A stretch of DNA of 26,721 nucleotides from VRUE01 sp035707825. Lineage in GTDB: Bacteria > Actinomycetota > Thermoleophilia > Solirubrobacterales > 70-9. The position numbers were made by a program, and so were the translations under genes. The notes beneath the pieces were generated by a model. That model was not told where the DNA came from. It worked only from the letters and a program-made list of their open reading frames with translations, and ran no database searches. Shown in pieces: positions 14,231-21,125 of the stretch. Position 1 is the first letter of the stretch. Every line of letters begins with the position of its first letter. The stretch covers positions 1 through 26,721 of the forward strand of contig DASSTR010000005.1 of assembly GCA_035707825.1 (NCBI GenBank). Direction: 5' to 3'.

Positions 14231-15067
14231 AAGGTCGGCGAGGGCCCGCTGCAGCTCCGCGGAGAGCTCACCCGCGCAGATCTGCTCCGCCCAGCCGCTG
14301 AGGCGGATGTCCAGGTCCTCGGAGATCTCGACCTCCAGCTCGCCGCCGTCCAGCTCGACCACGATCGGGCTCGGAGCACCGCGCAGGAAGGCCGTCACAG
14401 CGGCGCCGCTGGCCCCGGTTCCAGAGGAGAGGCTCTCCCCCACGCCGCGCTCGAAGATCCGCGCCCGCACGCGGCTCCCGTCGATGCGCAGGAAGGAGAC
14501 GTTGGTCCGGTTCGGGAACAGCTCGTTGCCTTCGATCCCCGGCCCGATGGCGGCGAGGTCGAGGCCCTCGAGCTCCTCGCCGACGACGATGGCGCACTGC
14601 GGGTTGCCCACCGAGACGTGCTGGAAGGCCCACTCCCGCCCCCCCGCCTCGAGCGTGCCCTGCCCGTCAGGGGCTCCGGATGGAAAGTCCTTCGATTGCG
14701 TCGATGCCCGGCCCATCTCGACAGTGCAGGTTCGCTCCGAGGTGATCGTCGGGGTCACCGGGCCGGCCAGAGTGTCGATCGTGAAAGTGTCGCGGTCAGT
14801 CCAGCCGTTCCTGCGCAGGTAGAGGATCGCCTCGCGGGCGCCGTTGCCGGAGAGCTCGGCCTCGGAGCCGTCGGGATTGAAGATCCGCAGCTCGGCGACG
14901 AAATCGGCGTCCTCGCTGCGGGAGAGCAGCAGCACGCCGTCCGAGCCGATGCCGAAGCGCATGTCGCAGAGCAGCTGCACGCGCTCGGGGGTGAGCTCCC
15001 ATGGGAGGTCCGCGGCCTCGACGATGACGTAGGCGTTGCCGAGCGCCTGCCACTTCTCGAATCTCAT
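14228..15067 (-). CDS. dapF: Diaminopimelate epimerase homologue lacking both catalytic cysteines
   Basis: The 279-aa protein has the two-lobed DapF fold and good landmarks: WQALGNAYVIV, FGIGSDGV, FNPDGSEAELSGNGAR, VGNPQC and FERGVGES. DapF normally interconverts LL- and meso-DAP with a Cys/Cys acid-base pair, one in GNGARC and one in G-x-G-A-C. Here those positions read GNGAR-Glu79 and GTGA-Ser220, encoded by GAG and AGC, so both catalytic thiols are gone. Other substrate-contact residues, including Glu208-equivalent and the NPDGS loop, remain. It may be an inactive, re-purposed or mechanistically different member. The ATG follows TAGGCT by 7 nt, and that box overlaps the miaA stop. Confidence 0.88.
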   Translation of the reverse strand: MRFEKWQALGNAYVIVEAADLPWELTPERVQLLCDMRFGIGSDGVLLLSRSEDADFVAELRIFNPDGSEAELSGNGAREAILYLRRNGWTDRDTFTIDTLAGPVTPTITSERTCTVEMGRASTQSKDFPSGAPDGQGTLEAGGREWAFQHVSVGNPQCAIVVGEELEGLDLAAIGPGIEGNELFPNRTNVSFLRIDGSRVRARIFERGVGESLSSGTGASGAAVTAFLRGAPSPIVVELDGGELEVEISEDLDIRLSGWAEQICAGELSAELQRALADL

Positions 15068-15074
15068 CGCGGGC

Positions 15075-15080
15075 AGCCTA
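15075..15080 (-). promoter_or_regulatory. -10 box (TAGGCT) of dapF, overlapping the miaA stop
   Basis: TAGGCT (15080-15075) ends 7 nt before the dapF ATG. Its first three bases are the miaA TAG stop. The sequence through the start codon is identical to that before the lipid kinase gene. Confidence 0.5.
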
Positions 15081-15809
15081 TTCGCCGAGCGCGGAGGCGA
15101 TCTCCGCCGCCACCGCCTCGTCGTCGCGGCCGGTGCGGTCGATCGGGTGCAGGTTGGGGATCTTCCGCATCCAGGTGAGCTGGCGGCGCGCGTAGTTGCG
15201 GGTCCGCTTCTTCATCTGCTCGAGGTCGCCGCTGAGGAGCTCGTCGAAGCCGAGCGCCTTGCGCGCCGTCCGCGAAGGGCTCGCGGTCTCGGCCCGCCGC
15301 ACCTCCTCCGCGGCGCCGCCGGCGACGATTGCCTCGGTGCGCGCGTCGATCCTCTCGTAGAGCTGGGCCCGGTCCATGTCGAGCCCGAAGATGCGGCTCG
15401 GCAGGCGGGTCTCCGGCGACCAGAGCTCGGAGTCCTCGGCGCCGGGGGGAGCCTTGACCAGCGAGAGCTCGGCCAGCGCCGCGCGCAGGTAGAGGCCGGT
15501 TCCCCCGACCACGATCGGCCTCCTGCCCGCTTCCAGGGCCCTGTCGATCTCCCCGTGGGCGAGCGGCATGTAGTCGCCGACCGAAAACGGGCGGCTGACC
15601 GGCACGAACCCGACCAGCCGGTGCTCGAGCCGCGCCCGCTCGGCCTCGCTGGCGACGCCGGTCAGCGTTCCCAGGCCCTCGTAGACCTGCAGCGCGTCGC
15701 AGGAGACCGCAACCGGCTCCTCCCCTCTCCCCCGCAGCAGCTCAGCGAGAGCAATCGCCACCCCCGTCTTACCAACTCCTGTGGGGCCGAAGATGGCTAC
15801 TACATCCAT
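15078..15809 (-). CDS. miaA: tRNA dimethylallyltransferase MiaA, internally shortened
   Basis: MiaA transfers a dimethylallyl group to N6 of A37 in tRNAs reading UNN codons; MiaB then methylthiolates the product. Visible motifs are the P-loop GPTGVGKT (8-15), VSCDALQVYEGL with the catalytic Asp38, GGTGLYLRA (102-110) and the C-terminal ARKALGFDEL and RNYARRQLTWMRK segments. The protein is 243 aa, whereas the family is usually about 290-320. The missing part lies between GGTGLY and the SRIFGLDMDR strand, where the conserved DP-x2-A-x-I and N-D-x2-R-x3-ALE motifs of the tRNA-contact region are absent. The frame is intact. No ribosome-binding site or -10 box is visible; a long hairpin ends 9 nt before the ATG. 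Confidence 0.85.
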   Translation of the reverse strand: MDVVAIFGPTGVGKTGVAIALAELLRGRGEEPVAVSCDALQVYEGLGTLTGVASEAERARLEHRLVGFVPVSRPFSVGDYMPLAHGEIDRALEAGRRPIVVGGTGLYLRAALAELSLVKAPPGAEDSELWSPETRLPSRIFGLDMDRAQLYERIDARTEAIVAGGAAEEVRRAETASPSRTARKALGFDELLSGDLEQMKKRTRNYARRQLTWMRKIPNLHPIDRTGRDDEAVAAEIASALGE

Positions 15810-15818
15810 GGCTGTGAA

Positions 15819-15928
15819 CGGAGTGATGGCGAAGCCCTGAACGGCTTGTACTTTTTCGGCGATTCAAACGCGGTCAGCCGACCGCTCATCACCGAAAAAG
15901 TTGAGTGAGGGGTTTTGCCATCACTCCG
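15819..15928. repeat. Long imperfect inverted repeat at the miaB-miaA junction
   Basis: Two nested perfect arm pairs are seen: CGGAGTGATGGC (15819-15830) with GCCATCACTCCG (15917-15928), and ACTTTTTCGG (15850-15859) with CCGAAAAAGT (15892-15901). An inner GCGGTC-AGCC-GACCGC hairpin (15870-15885) closes the tip. The right arm is the last ~40 nt of miaB coding sequence and the left arm is an inverted near-copy of it. In the minus-strand transcript this would fold over the miaB stop and end 9 nt before the miaA start. Confidence 0.75.
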
Positions 15929-17217
15929 CCCAGGGTCATCGAGGTTGCGGTTTCGATCTTGACGTCGACGAGATTGCCGGGGGCGGCGGTGCCGTCGAAG
16001 TTGACCGTCTTGTTGTGCCTGGTCCGGCCCCGCAGCCGGGTCGGATCGGTGCGGCTCGGCCCCTCGACCAGGACCTCCATCTCGCGGCCGACGAAGCGCT
16101 GTGCCCGTTCGGTGGCCCGTCGCTGTACGAGCTCGACCAGGCGTTCCATGCGCTCCCGCTTGACCGGGTGCGGCACCTGGTCGCCCATCGTCGCCGCTTC
16201 GGTCTCGCGTCGGGGCGAGAAGACGAAGGTGAAGGCGCTGTCGTAGCCGACCTCCTCGACGACCTCCATCGTCTGCTCGAAATCGGCCTCGGTCTCGCCC
16301 GGGAAGCCGACGATGATGTCGGTGGTGATCGAGCAGTCGGGAACGTGCTCGCGGATCAGCGCAACGCGGTCCATGTAGCGCTGGGGGTCGTAGGTGCGCC
16401 GCATCCGTTTGAGGATCGAGCTGGATCCCGACTGAAGCGGTAGGTGGATGTGCTCGCAGAGCGCGGCCAGCTCAGCGTGGGCCCGGATCACGTCCTCTCG
16501 CATGTCCTTCGGGTGCGGGCTCGTGTAGCGGATGCGATCGATGCCCTCGACGGCGTCGACTCGCCCCAGCAGCTCGGCAAAGCTCGTCCGCGCCTCCCGC
16601 GGCAGGTCGCGCCCGTAGCTGTTCACGTTCTGCCCCAGCAGGGTCACCTCGCGCACCCCGTCGGCGGCCAGCGCCTCGGCCTCTGCGGCCAACTCGTCCG
16701 GGTCGCGGCTCACCTCGCGGCCGCGAGTGGAGGGAACGATGCAGTACGCGCAGGCGCAGTTGCAGCCCTGGGAGATCTGCAACCAGCCCTGAAACTGCCG
16801 TTCGCGTCGCGCCGGCAGATGCCCGGAGAAGTCCTCGAACTCGAAATAGCCCTGCGCCGTGAGGGAGTCGGAGTTGAGGAACTCGGCGAGCCTGTGGATC
16901 TGGCCGGGGCCGAAGGCCACGTCGACGAAGGGGAAGCGGCGGAAGACCTCGTCCTTGACCGACTGCGCCCAGCAGCCGCCGACCCCGACGACCCGGGCGG
17001 GATCCTCTGACTTCAGCCGCTTCGCCTCACCCAGGTGCGCGACGAAGCGGCTGTCGGCGGACTCGCGGATCGAGCAGGTGTTGAAAAGGATCAGGTCTGC
17101 CTGATCGCGGCTTGGCGCCGCCTCATAGCCGAGCGACTCCAGCATCCCCTGCATGCGCTCGGAATCGTGCACGTTCATCTGGCAGCCGAACGTGGTGACG
17201 TGATAGCGCTTCCCCAT
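15889..17217 (-). CDS. miaB: tRNA-2-methylthio-N6-dimethylallyladenosine synthase MiaB
   Basis: The 442-aa radical-SAM methylthiotransferase converts i6A37 to ms2i6A37 in tRNA. The N-terminal UPF0004 domain supplies the auxiliary [4Fe-4S] ligands Cys12 (FGCQMN), Cys48 (FNTCSIRE) and Cys82 (GGCWAQ). The radical-SAM motif is Cys152-x3-Cys156-x2-Cys159, with an additional Cys154. HIHLPLQSGS and DIIVGFPGET follow, and a C-terminal TRAM domain (about 375-435) ends with TRHNKTVNFDG. The start is either ATG 17217 or ATG 17223, two codons apart. I prefer 17217 because TACCCT then lies 7 nt upstream, matching the other leaderless genes. Both ends of the gene are flanked by long hairpins. Confidence 0.95.
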   Translation of the reverse strand: MGKRYHVTTFGCQMNVHDSERMQGMLESLGYEAAPSRDQADLILFNTCSIRESADSRFVAHLGEAKRLKSEDPARVVGVGGCWAQSVKDEVFRRFPFVDVAFGPGQIHRLAEFLNSDSLTAQGYFEFEDFSGHLPARRERQFQGWLQISQGCNCACAYCIVPSTRGREVSRDPDELAAEAEALAADGVREVTLLGQNVNSYGRDLPREARTSFAELLGRVDAVEGIDRIRYTSPHPKDMREDVIRAHAELAALCEHIHLPLQSGSSSILKRMRRTYDPQRYMDRVALIREHVPDCSITTDIIVGFPGETEADFEQTMEVVEEVGYDSAFTFVFSPRRETEAATMGDQVPHPVKRERMERLVELVQRRATERAQRFVGREMEVLVEGPSRTDPTRLRGRTRHNKTVNFDGTAAPGNLVDVKIETATSMTLGGVMAKPLTQLFR

Positions 17218-17224
17218 GCCCATC

Positions 17225-17230
17225 AGGGTA
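17225..17230 (-). promoter_or_regulatory. -10 box (TACCCT) of miaB
   Basis: TACCCT (17230-17225) is followed by 7 nt and the ATG at 17217. With the alternative ATG at 17223 the spacing would be only 1 nt, so this box decides the start. Confidence 0.4.
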
Positions 17231-17238
17231 CCGACGGC

Positions 17239-17360
17239 CTGACGGTGCGATAGGCGAGAAGATCGGGGGACGCAGGGAGGAAGCCGAGCGAGCGCACTGA
17301 TGTGCGTGAACGAGGCTCCCGGACCGAGGACCCCGAGATGCTCGCCTAGCGCACCGTCAG
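17239..17360. repeat. 122-nt hairpin element spanning the cupredoxin 3' end and miaB leader
   Basis: The terminal arms 17239-17258 and 17341-17360 are inverted copies matching at 19 of 20 bases. Inward, the arms stay partly complementary (GGGG/CCCC and GGAAGCC/GGCTCC patches) down to a perfect CGCAC-TGAT-GTGCG tip, so nearly the whole span can fold as one stem. The right arm contains the last codons and TAG of the cupredoxin gene. It could be a large terminator, a small palindromic (REP/MITE-like) element or a processing site. Confidence 0.7.
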
Positions 17361-17963
17361 AGTGCCTTCCATGCCTGCTTCGGCATGACCCGGGACCGTA
17401 CACAGGAAGGTGTAGGTGCCCGGCGCCAGTTCGGCGCTGACCGAGGTTTCGCCCTCGGTGATCGTTTCCGAGACCGCGATCTCTTTGCCGTTCTGCTCGA
17501 TCGCGACGTCATGTTCGAGCGCGGCGGGGTTGTCGAAGTCGATCGTCACCTTGCCCGGCTTGCTGGTCAGGCTGGTCTTGTCGTAAGCGATCTGGGTCGG
17601 ATCGGCGGCCAGCTGCAGGGTGCTGCCCGGGCCCTTGGCTTCGGGCCCTGAGCCCTGAGTGCCCGCCGCGGCGCCGGCTTCTCCGCCCTGCTCGGTGGCG
17701 CCACCCTCGTCAACGGCCTCCTGCACCGCTTCTTCGGCCTCCTCGCCCCCTTCTGCGAGCTCGGCGGCCTTTGCGTGTTCCTCGTCCTGAGCGTGCAGGA
17801 CCGCGAACGTGGTCGAGCAGCCGACCAGGATGGCGAACCAGACAAACACCAGCGGCGCCAGGCGCCCGGGGAAGTCCTTCAGTTTCAGTCCCAGGAGGCT
17901 GACCACCACGGCCGAGGCGGCGAGGGCGCCGCCGAAGATGTAGAAGAGAGTGCCGTTATCCAT
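17346..17963 (-). CDS. Membrane-anchored cupredoxin (plastocyanin/azurin-like)
   Basis: The 205-aa protein has two membrane segments (about 7-27 and 35-57), a long Glu/Ala/Gly-rich linker (about 60-115) and a C-terminal cupredoxin domain (about 116-205). The four type I copper ligands are visible: His151 (LEHDV), Cys188, His193 (FLCTVPGH) and Met198. The expected role is single-electron transfer at the outer face of the membrane; the partner is unknown. A Cys49 in the second helix could be lipid-modified, but this is uncertain. It lies directly downstream of recA, where recX often sits in actinobacteria. Its stop codon is inside the arm of a 122-nt hairpin. Confidence 0.92.
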   Translation of the reverse strand: MDNGTLFYIFGGALAASAVVVSLLGLKLKDFPGRLAPLVFVWFAILVGCSTTFAVLHAQDEEHAKAAELAEGGEEAEEAVQEAVDEGGATEQGGEAGAAAGTQGSGPEAKGPGSTLQLAADPTQIAYDKTSLTSKPGKVTIDFDNPAALEHDVAIEQNGKEIAVSETITEGETSVSAELAPGTYTFLCTVPGHAEAGMEGTLTVR

Positions 17964-17974
17964 ATGCGGCGGGA

Positions 17975-17980
17975 ATCCTA
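17975..17980 (-). promoter_or_regulatory. -10 box (TAGGAT) of the cupredoxin gene
   Basis: TAGGAT (17980-17975) ends 11 nt before the ATG, leaving a leader of only a few nucleotides. No ribosome-binding site is visible. Confidence 0.35.
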
Positions 17981-18058
17981 TGCACTGGAGGCCTGGAGGG
18001 CCGCGCCGCCGGCCGCTCTACCCGCGACCCCACCGCGCGACACGCCAAGATCGGCCGC

Positions 18059-19159
18059 CTAGGCTGCTTTGGCCTCCGCTACCTCAGCGGCCGGCTCCGC
18101 AGCGGTCTCGGCCTCGGCAGCGCCCTCCGCACCGATGCCGAGCGCGCTGCGGATCTTGCCTTCGATCTCGTCCTCCAGCTCGGGATTGTCGGCAAGGAAC
18201 TGCTTGGCGTTGTTGCGCCCCTGCCCAAGCCGCGTCTCCCCATAGGAGAAAAAGGCCCCCGACTTCTCGACCAGGTTGTGCTCGATGCCGAAATCGAGCA
18301 ACTCGCCCTCACGCGAGATCCCCTTGCCGTACTCGATGTCGAACTCGGCCTGGCGGAACGGAGCCGCCACCTTGTTCTTCACGACCTTGACCCTGACCCG
18401 GTTGCCGACCGCCTCGGTCCCTTCCTTGAGGGTCTCGATCCGCCGGATGTCGAGCCGCTGCGAGGAATAGAACTTCAGCGCCCGCCCGCCCGGCTGGGTC
18501 TCGGGAGAGCCGAACTGGACGCCGATCTTTTCGCGGATCTGGTTGGTGAAGATGCAGACGGTTTGGGTCCGGTTGAGATTGCCGGCCAGTTTGCGCAGCG
18601 CCTGAGACATCAGGCGGGCCTGCAGGCCAACCGTGGTGTCCCCTATCTGCCCATCCAGCTCGGCTTTCGGCGTCAGCGCCGCCACCGAGTCGATCGCGAC
18701 GACGTCGATGGCGTTGGACGCGATCAGCCGATCGGCGATCTGCAGCGCCTGCTCGCCGAAGTCCGGCTGGGAGACGAGCAGCTCGTCGGTATCGACCCCG
18801 ATCGAGCGTGAGTAGATGGGGTCGATCGCGTGCTCGGTGTCGATGAAGGCGCAGATGCCGCCCCTCGACTGGGCCTCGGCGATTATGTGGTTGACGAGGG
18901 TCGTCTTTCCCGAGGACTCGGGGCCGAAGATCTCGATGATCCTCCCCCGCGGCACTCCTCCGATGCCCAACGCCAGGTCAAGGGCGAGAGCGCCGGTTGG
19001 GATCGACTCGATCTCCACCGCGCTCTTGGCGCCGAGACGCATCAGGGCGCCCTGGCCGAAGTCCCGCTCGATCTGGGTTACGGCGGCCTCCAGAGCCGCG
19101 TCCTTTGCCTTGGCGTCCTTGGCCGAGGCGTCTTTCAAAGCTGCTTTCCGGTTCGCCAT
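18059..19159 (-). CDS. recA: Recombinase RecA
   Basis: The 366-aa RecA forms ATP-dependent filaments on single-stranded DNA for homologous recombination and SOS LexA cleavage. Walker A is GPESSGKT (79-86), followed by FIDTEHAIDPIYS, VVAIDSVAAL (Walker B), the L1/L2 region ending in FTNQIREKIGVQFG, and KVVKNKVAAPF. The C-terminal ~25 residues are an Ala/Glu-rich tail, a variable region in the family. A GAGGTGA ribosome-binding site ends 8 nt before the ATG and lies in the end of thpR, whose stop is 3 nt away, so recA is likely co-transcribed with thpR. I see no LexA-type operator that I could defend, and no recX next to it. Confidence 0.98.
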   Translation of the reverse strand: MANRKAALKDASAKDAKAKDAALEAAVTQIERDFGQGALMRLGAKSAVEIESIPTGALALDLALGIGGVPRGRIIEIFGPESSGKTTLVNHIIAEAQSRGGICAFIDTEHAIDPIYSRSIGVDTDELLVSQPDFGEQALQIADRLIASNAIDVVAIDSVAALTPKAELDGQIGDTTVGLQARLMSQALRKLAGNLNRTQTVCIFTNQIREKIGVQFGSPETQPGGRALKFYSSQRLDIRRIETLKEGTEAVGNRVRVKVVKNKVAAPFRQAEFDIEYGKGISREGELLDFGIEHNLVEKSGAFFSYGETRLGQGRNNAKQFLADNPELEDEIEGKIRSALGIGAEGAAEAETAAEPAAEVAEAKAA

Positions 19160-19162
19160 CTC

Positions 19163-19774
19163 TTAGATCACCTCACTGCTGTCCGCGCCGGACAGCTCGA
19201 CTTGCGCCAAGGGTGTGTAAAGCGCACCCTGTGGCTTGAGTTCAGAACGGTAGAGCGCTGCTCGGACGCAACGCATGGGCTGCAAGAGCTCGTTCGGGAG
19301 CGCCCCCGGCGGCCGCGACACGACCCTCGGACGCCGCGATCCACGTTCCTCGGGACGCACCCTGGCAACGGTCACGTGAGGCCAGAAAGGGCGCTTCTCG
19401 GCTTCGTAGAGCCCCTCGCCTATGAGGCGCTCCTGCAGCTCGGCCTGCAGTCCCTCCGCGCCGGCGGAGACGGCGGGTAGGGCAAAGAGGCGCGGGCGCC
19501 CCCGCTGCGGACGCGCGACCGGGTCGCGCAGCTCCAACCGCACCGCCGGGCCCCCGCTCGACGCGAGGATCCCGGCCAGCCGCGGCACCTCCTTCTCCGG
19601 CCGGTAGCCGAGAAAGGCGAGCGTGATGTGAAGCGAGTGGTCGGGGACGGGCCTCAGGGCCGGATCGCACAGCTCGCGCTCTCCCCACGCCCCCAGCCCC
19701 GCCCGTACCTCGGCCGGCAGGTCGAGGGCCAGGAACAGACGCGCACGCGGGCTCTTCAAGCGCTCCTTGACCAT
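19163..19774 (-). CDS. thpR: RNA 2',3'-cyclic phosphodiesterase (ThpR / 2'-5' RNA ligase family)
   Basis: The 203-aa 2H-phosphoesterase has the two catalytic tetrapeptides HITL (His49, Thr51) and HVTV (His133, Thr135), separated by the expected ~80 residues. It opens with RLFLALDLP, the usual first strand. Family members hydrolyse 2',3'-cyclic phosphate RNA ends and can act as 2'-5' ligases in vitro. The ATG is supported by a promoter with both boxes ending 6 nt upstream. It heads the thpR-recA transcript, separated from cinA by a terminator. A cinA-thpR-recA order is common in this group. Confidence 0.9.
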   Translation of the reverse strand: MVKERLKSPRARLFLALDLPAEVRAGLGAWGERELCDPALRPVPDHSLHITLAFLGYRPEKEVPRLAGILASSGGPAVRLELRDPVARPQRGRPRLFALPAVSAGAEGLQAELQERLIGEGLYEAEKRPFWPHVTVARVRPEERGSRRPRVVSRPPGALPNELLQPMRCVRAALYRSELKPQGALYTPLAQVELSGADSSEVI

Positions 19775-19780
19775 GGACCC

Positions 19781-19809
19781 ACGCTAGGGCGGCTCGACGC
19801 GAGAGACAA
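19781..19809 (-). promoter_or_regulatory. Promoter of thpR-recA
   Basis: TTGTCT (19809-19804), a 17-nt spacer, then TAGCGT (19786-19781), ending 6 nt before the thpR ATG. This predicts a leaderless thpR transcript that also carries recA. Confidence 0.55.
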
Positions 19810-19821
19810 CACCGTGCTGTG

Positions 19822-19839
19822 AAAAGAGCCGCCCGGCTC
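19822..19839 (-). terminator. Intrinsic terminator after cinA
   Basis: Read on the minus strand, GAGCC-GGGC-GGCTC is followed at once by TTTT, two bases after the cinA TAG region. The GGGCGGCTC part can also pair with GAGCCGCCC further downstream (plus-strand positions 19787-19795), so two alternative folds exist next to the thpR promoter. Confidence 0.6.
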
Positions 19840-19841
19840 CC

Positions 19842-21125
19842 CTACAGAGGTGCATCGGAATCGCTGAGCAGGGCCCTCAGCAGATGCATGCCGACGAGAG
19901 CCGAGCGTTCGCGGACGTCCTCCCGCCCACCTGGAATCACCGGGTCGCGGGCGAGCACGGCGCCATCGGCGCGCCGGGCGTTGAAGCAGACGTAGCCGAC
20001 CGGCTTCTCCTCACTGCCGCCGTCGGGACCGGCGATGCCCGTGATCGAAACGGCCAGATCCGCGCCGAAGCGCTCCAGCGCCCCTATCGCCATCGCCTCG
20101 GCGACCTGCGGAGACACCGCCCCGCAGCGCTCGATCAACTCCGGATCGACCCCGAGCAGGCTGACCTTCGACTCGTTGGAGTAGGCGACGACGCCGCCTG
20201 CGAGGTAGGCGGAGGCCCCGGGCAGGTTGGTGATGCGCGCCGCCAGCAGGCCGCCGCTACAGGACTCGGCCAGGGCGAGCCGGTGCCCCGCCAGGAGGCC
20301 CGCGACCTGGTCGTCGATCGTCTCCCCGCCGACGCTGAACAGATGCGCTCGGTGCCGGTCGGAGAGCCCGCTGCGCACCGCCTCGGCGGTGGCTTCGGCC
20401 CGATCCCGGTAGCGAACGTCGATCTCGATCTCGCCGCGGCGCAGGCAGGTCGTGATCTCGACCTCGGGCAGCGCCACGCCCTCAGCCTCGAGCTCGCGCA
20501 GGCTCTTGGCGATCTCGGACTCCGGGATGCCGAACATGCGCAGCGTGTAGCCGCGCAGCGGCGTCGCTCGCGCCAGCAGCTCCCGCAGCTCCGGCGTCCG
20601 CAGTGCGGCCGGCCACATCGGCTGCAGCTCCCGGGGCGGCCCGGGCAGGACGACGATCGTGCGCTCCCCGCCGGGGACCACGAGGCCGGGCGCGGTCCCA
20701 ACCGGGTCCAGGGGCGTCGCGCCCTCGGGAACCAGCGCCTGCTTGCGGTTGGCGACGCGAAGCGCCTCGGGGTCGAATTTGAACCGCTCGGCGAAGCGGC
20801 GCAGGATCGCGGCGATCTTTTCTTCCATCTCCTCGTCGAGGACGAGCTCGCGGCCCGAGAACTTGGCGACGATCTCGGCGGTCAGGTCATCGGCGGTCGG
20901 CCCAAGCCCACCGGAGGTGACGATCAGGTCCATCTCCTCGGTGGCCAGGAAGCGCAGCGCCGCTTCGAGGTCGGCCGGCCGGTCGCCGACGACGAGGATG
21001 TGAGCGACCTCGATGCCGAGCTCGGCAAGGCGTTCGGAGATCCAGGGGCCGTTGCGATCGGCCACCCGGCCGGTCAGGACCTCGGTGCCGGTGACGACTA
21101 TGCCGGCCCTGAGAGCGTCGCTCAT
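19842..21125 (-). CDS. cinA: CinA-family protein (ADP-ribose/NMN-processing, competence/damage-inducible)
   Basis: The 427-aa protein has both CinA domains: an N-terminal MoaB/MogA-like domain (COG1058) with TSGGLGPTADD (70-80) and VLPGPPREL (159-167), and a C-terminal PncC domain, the NMN deamidase, with AESCSGG (286-292; the usual Thr is Ser), VAYSNESK and SITGIAGPDGG (360-370). It probably recycles NMN or ADP-ribose in NAD metabolism; a competence role is historical and unproven here. The ATG overlaps the RodZ-like gene's stop (ATGA), so the two are translationally coupled. The cinA-recA neighbourhood is widely conserved. Confidence 0.95.
   Translation of the reverse strand: MSDALRAGIVVTGTEVLTGRVADRNGPWISERLAELGIEVAHILVVGDRPADLEAALRFLATEEMDLIVTSGGLGPTADDLTAEIVAKFSGRELVLDEEMEEKIAAILRRFAERFKFDPEALRVANRKQALVPEGATPLDPVGTAPGLVVPGGERTIVVLPGPPRELQPMWPAALRTPELRELLARATPLRGYTLRMFGIPESEIAKSLRELEAEGVALPEVEITTCLRRGEIEIDVRYRDRAEATAEAVRSGLSDRHRAHLFSVGGETIDDQVAGLLAGHRLALAESCSGGLLAARITNLPGASAYLAGGVVAYSNESKVSLLGVDPELIERCGAVSPQVAEAMAIGALERFGADLAVSITGIAGPDGGSEEKPVGYVCFNARRADGAVLARDPVIPGGREDVRERSALVGMHLLRALLSDSDAPL

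Noticed and set aside
15078..15809. Frameshift as the cause of the short MiaA
   Set aside because: Motifs before and after the gap are in the same frame, so a frameshift cannot explain it; an in-frame deletion or natural short form can.
18059..19159. LexA/SOS operator for recA
   Set aside because: No palindrome resembling a known actinobacterial LexA box was found near the thpR or recA starts that I could defend by eye.
19787..19834. A riboswitch or attenuator between cinA and thpR based on alternative GAGCC/GGCTC pairings
   Set aside because: The simple hairpin followed by TTTT explains the region as a terminator, and thpR has its own promoter with little or no leader, leaving no room for a leader RNA switch.
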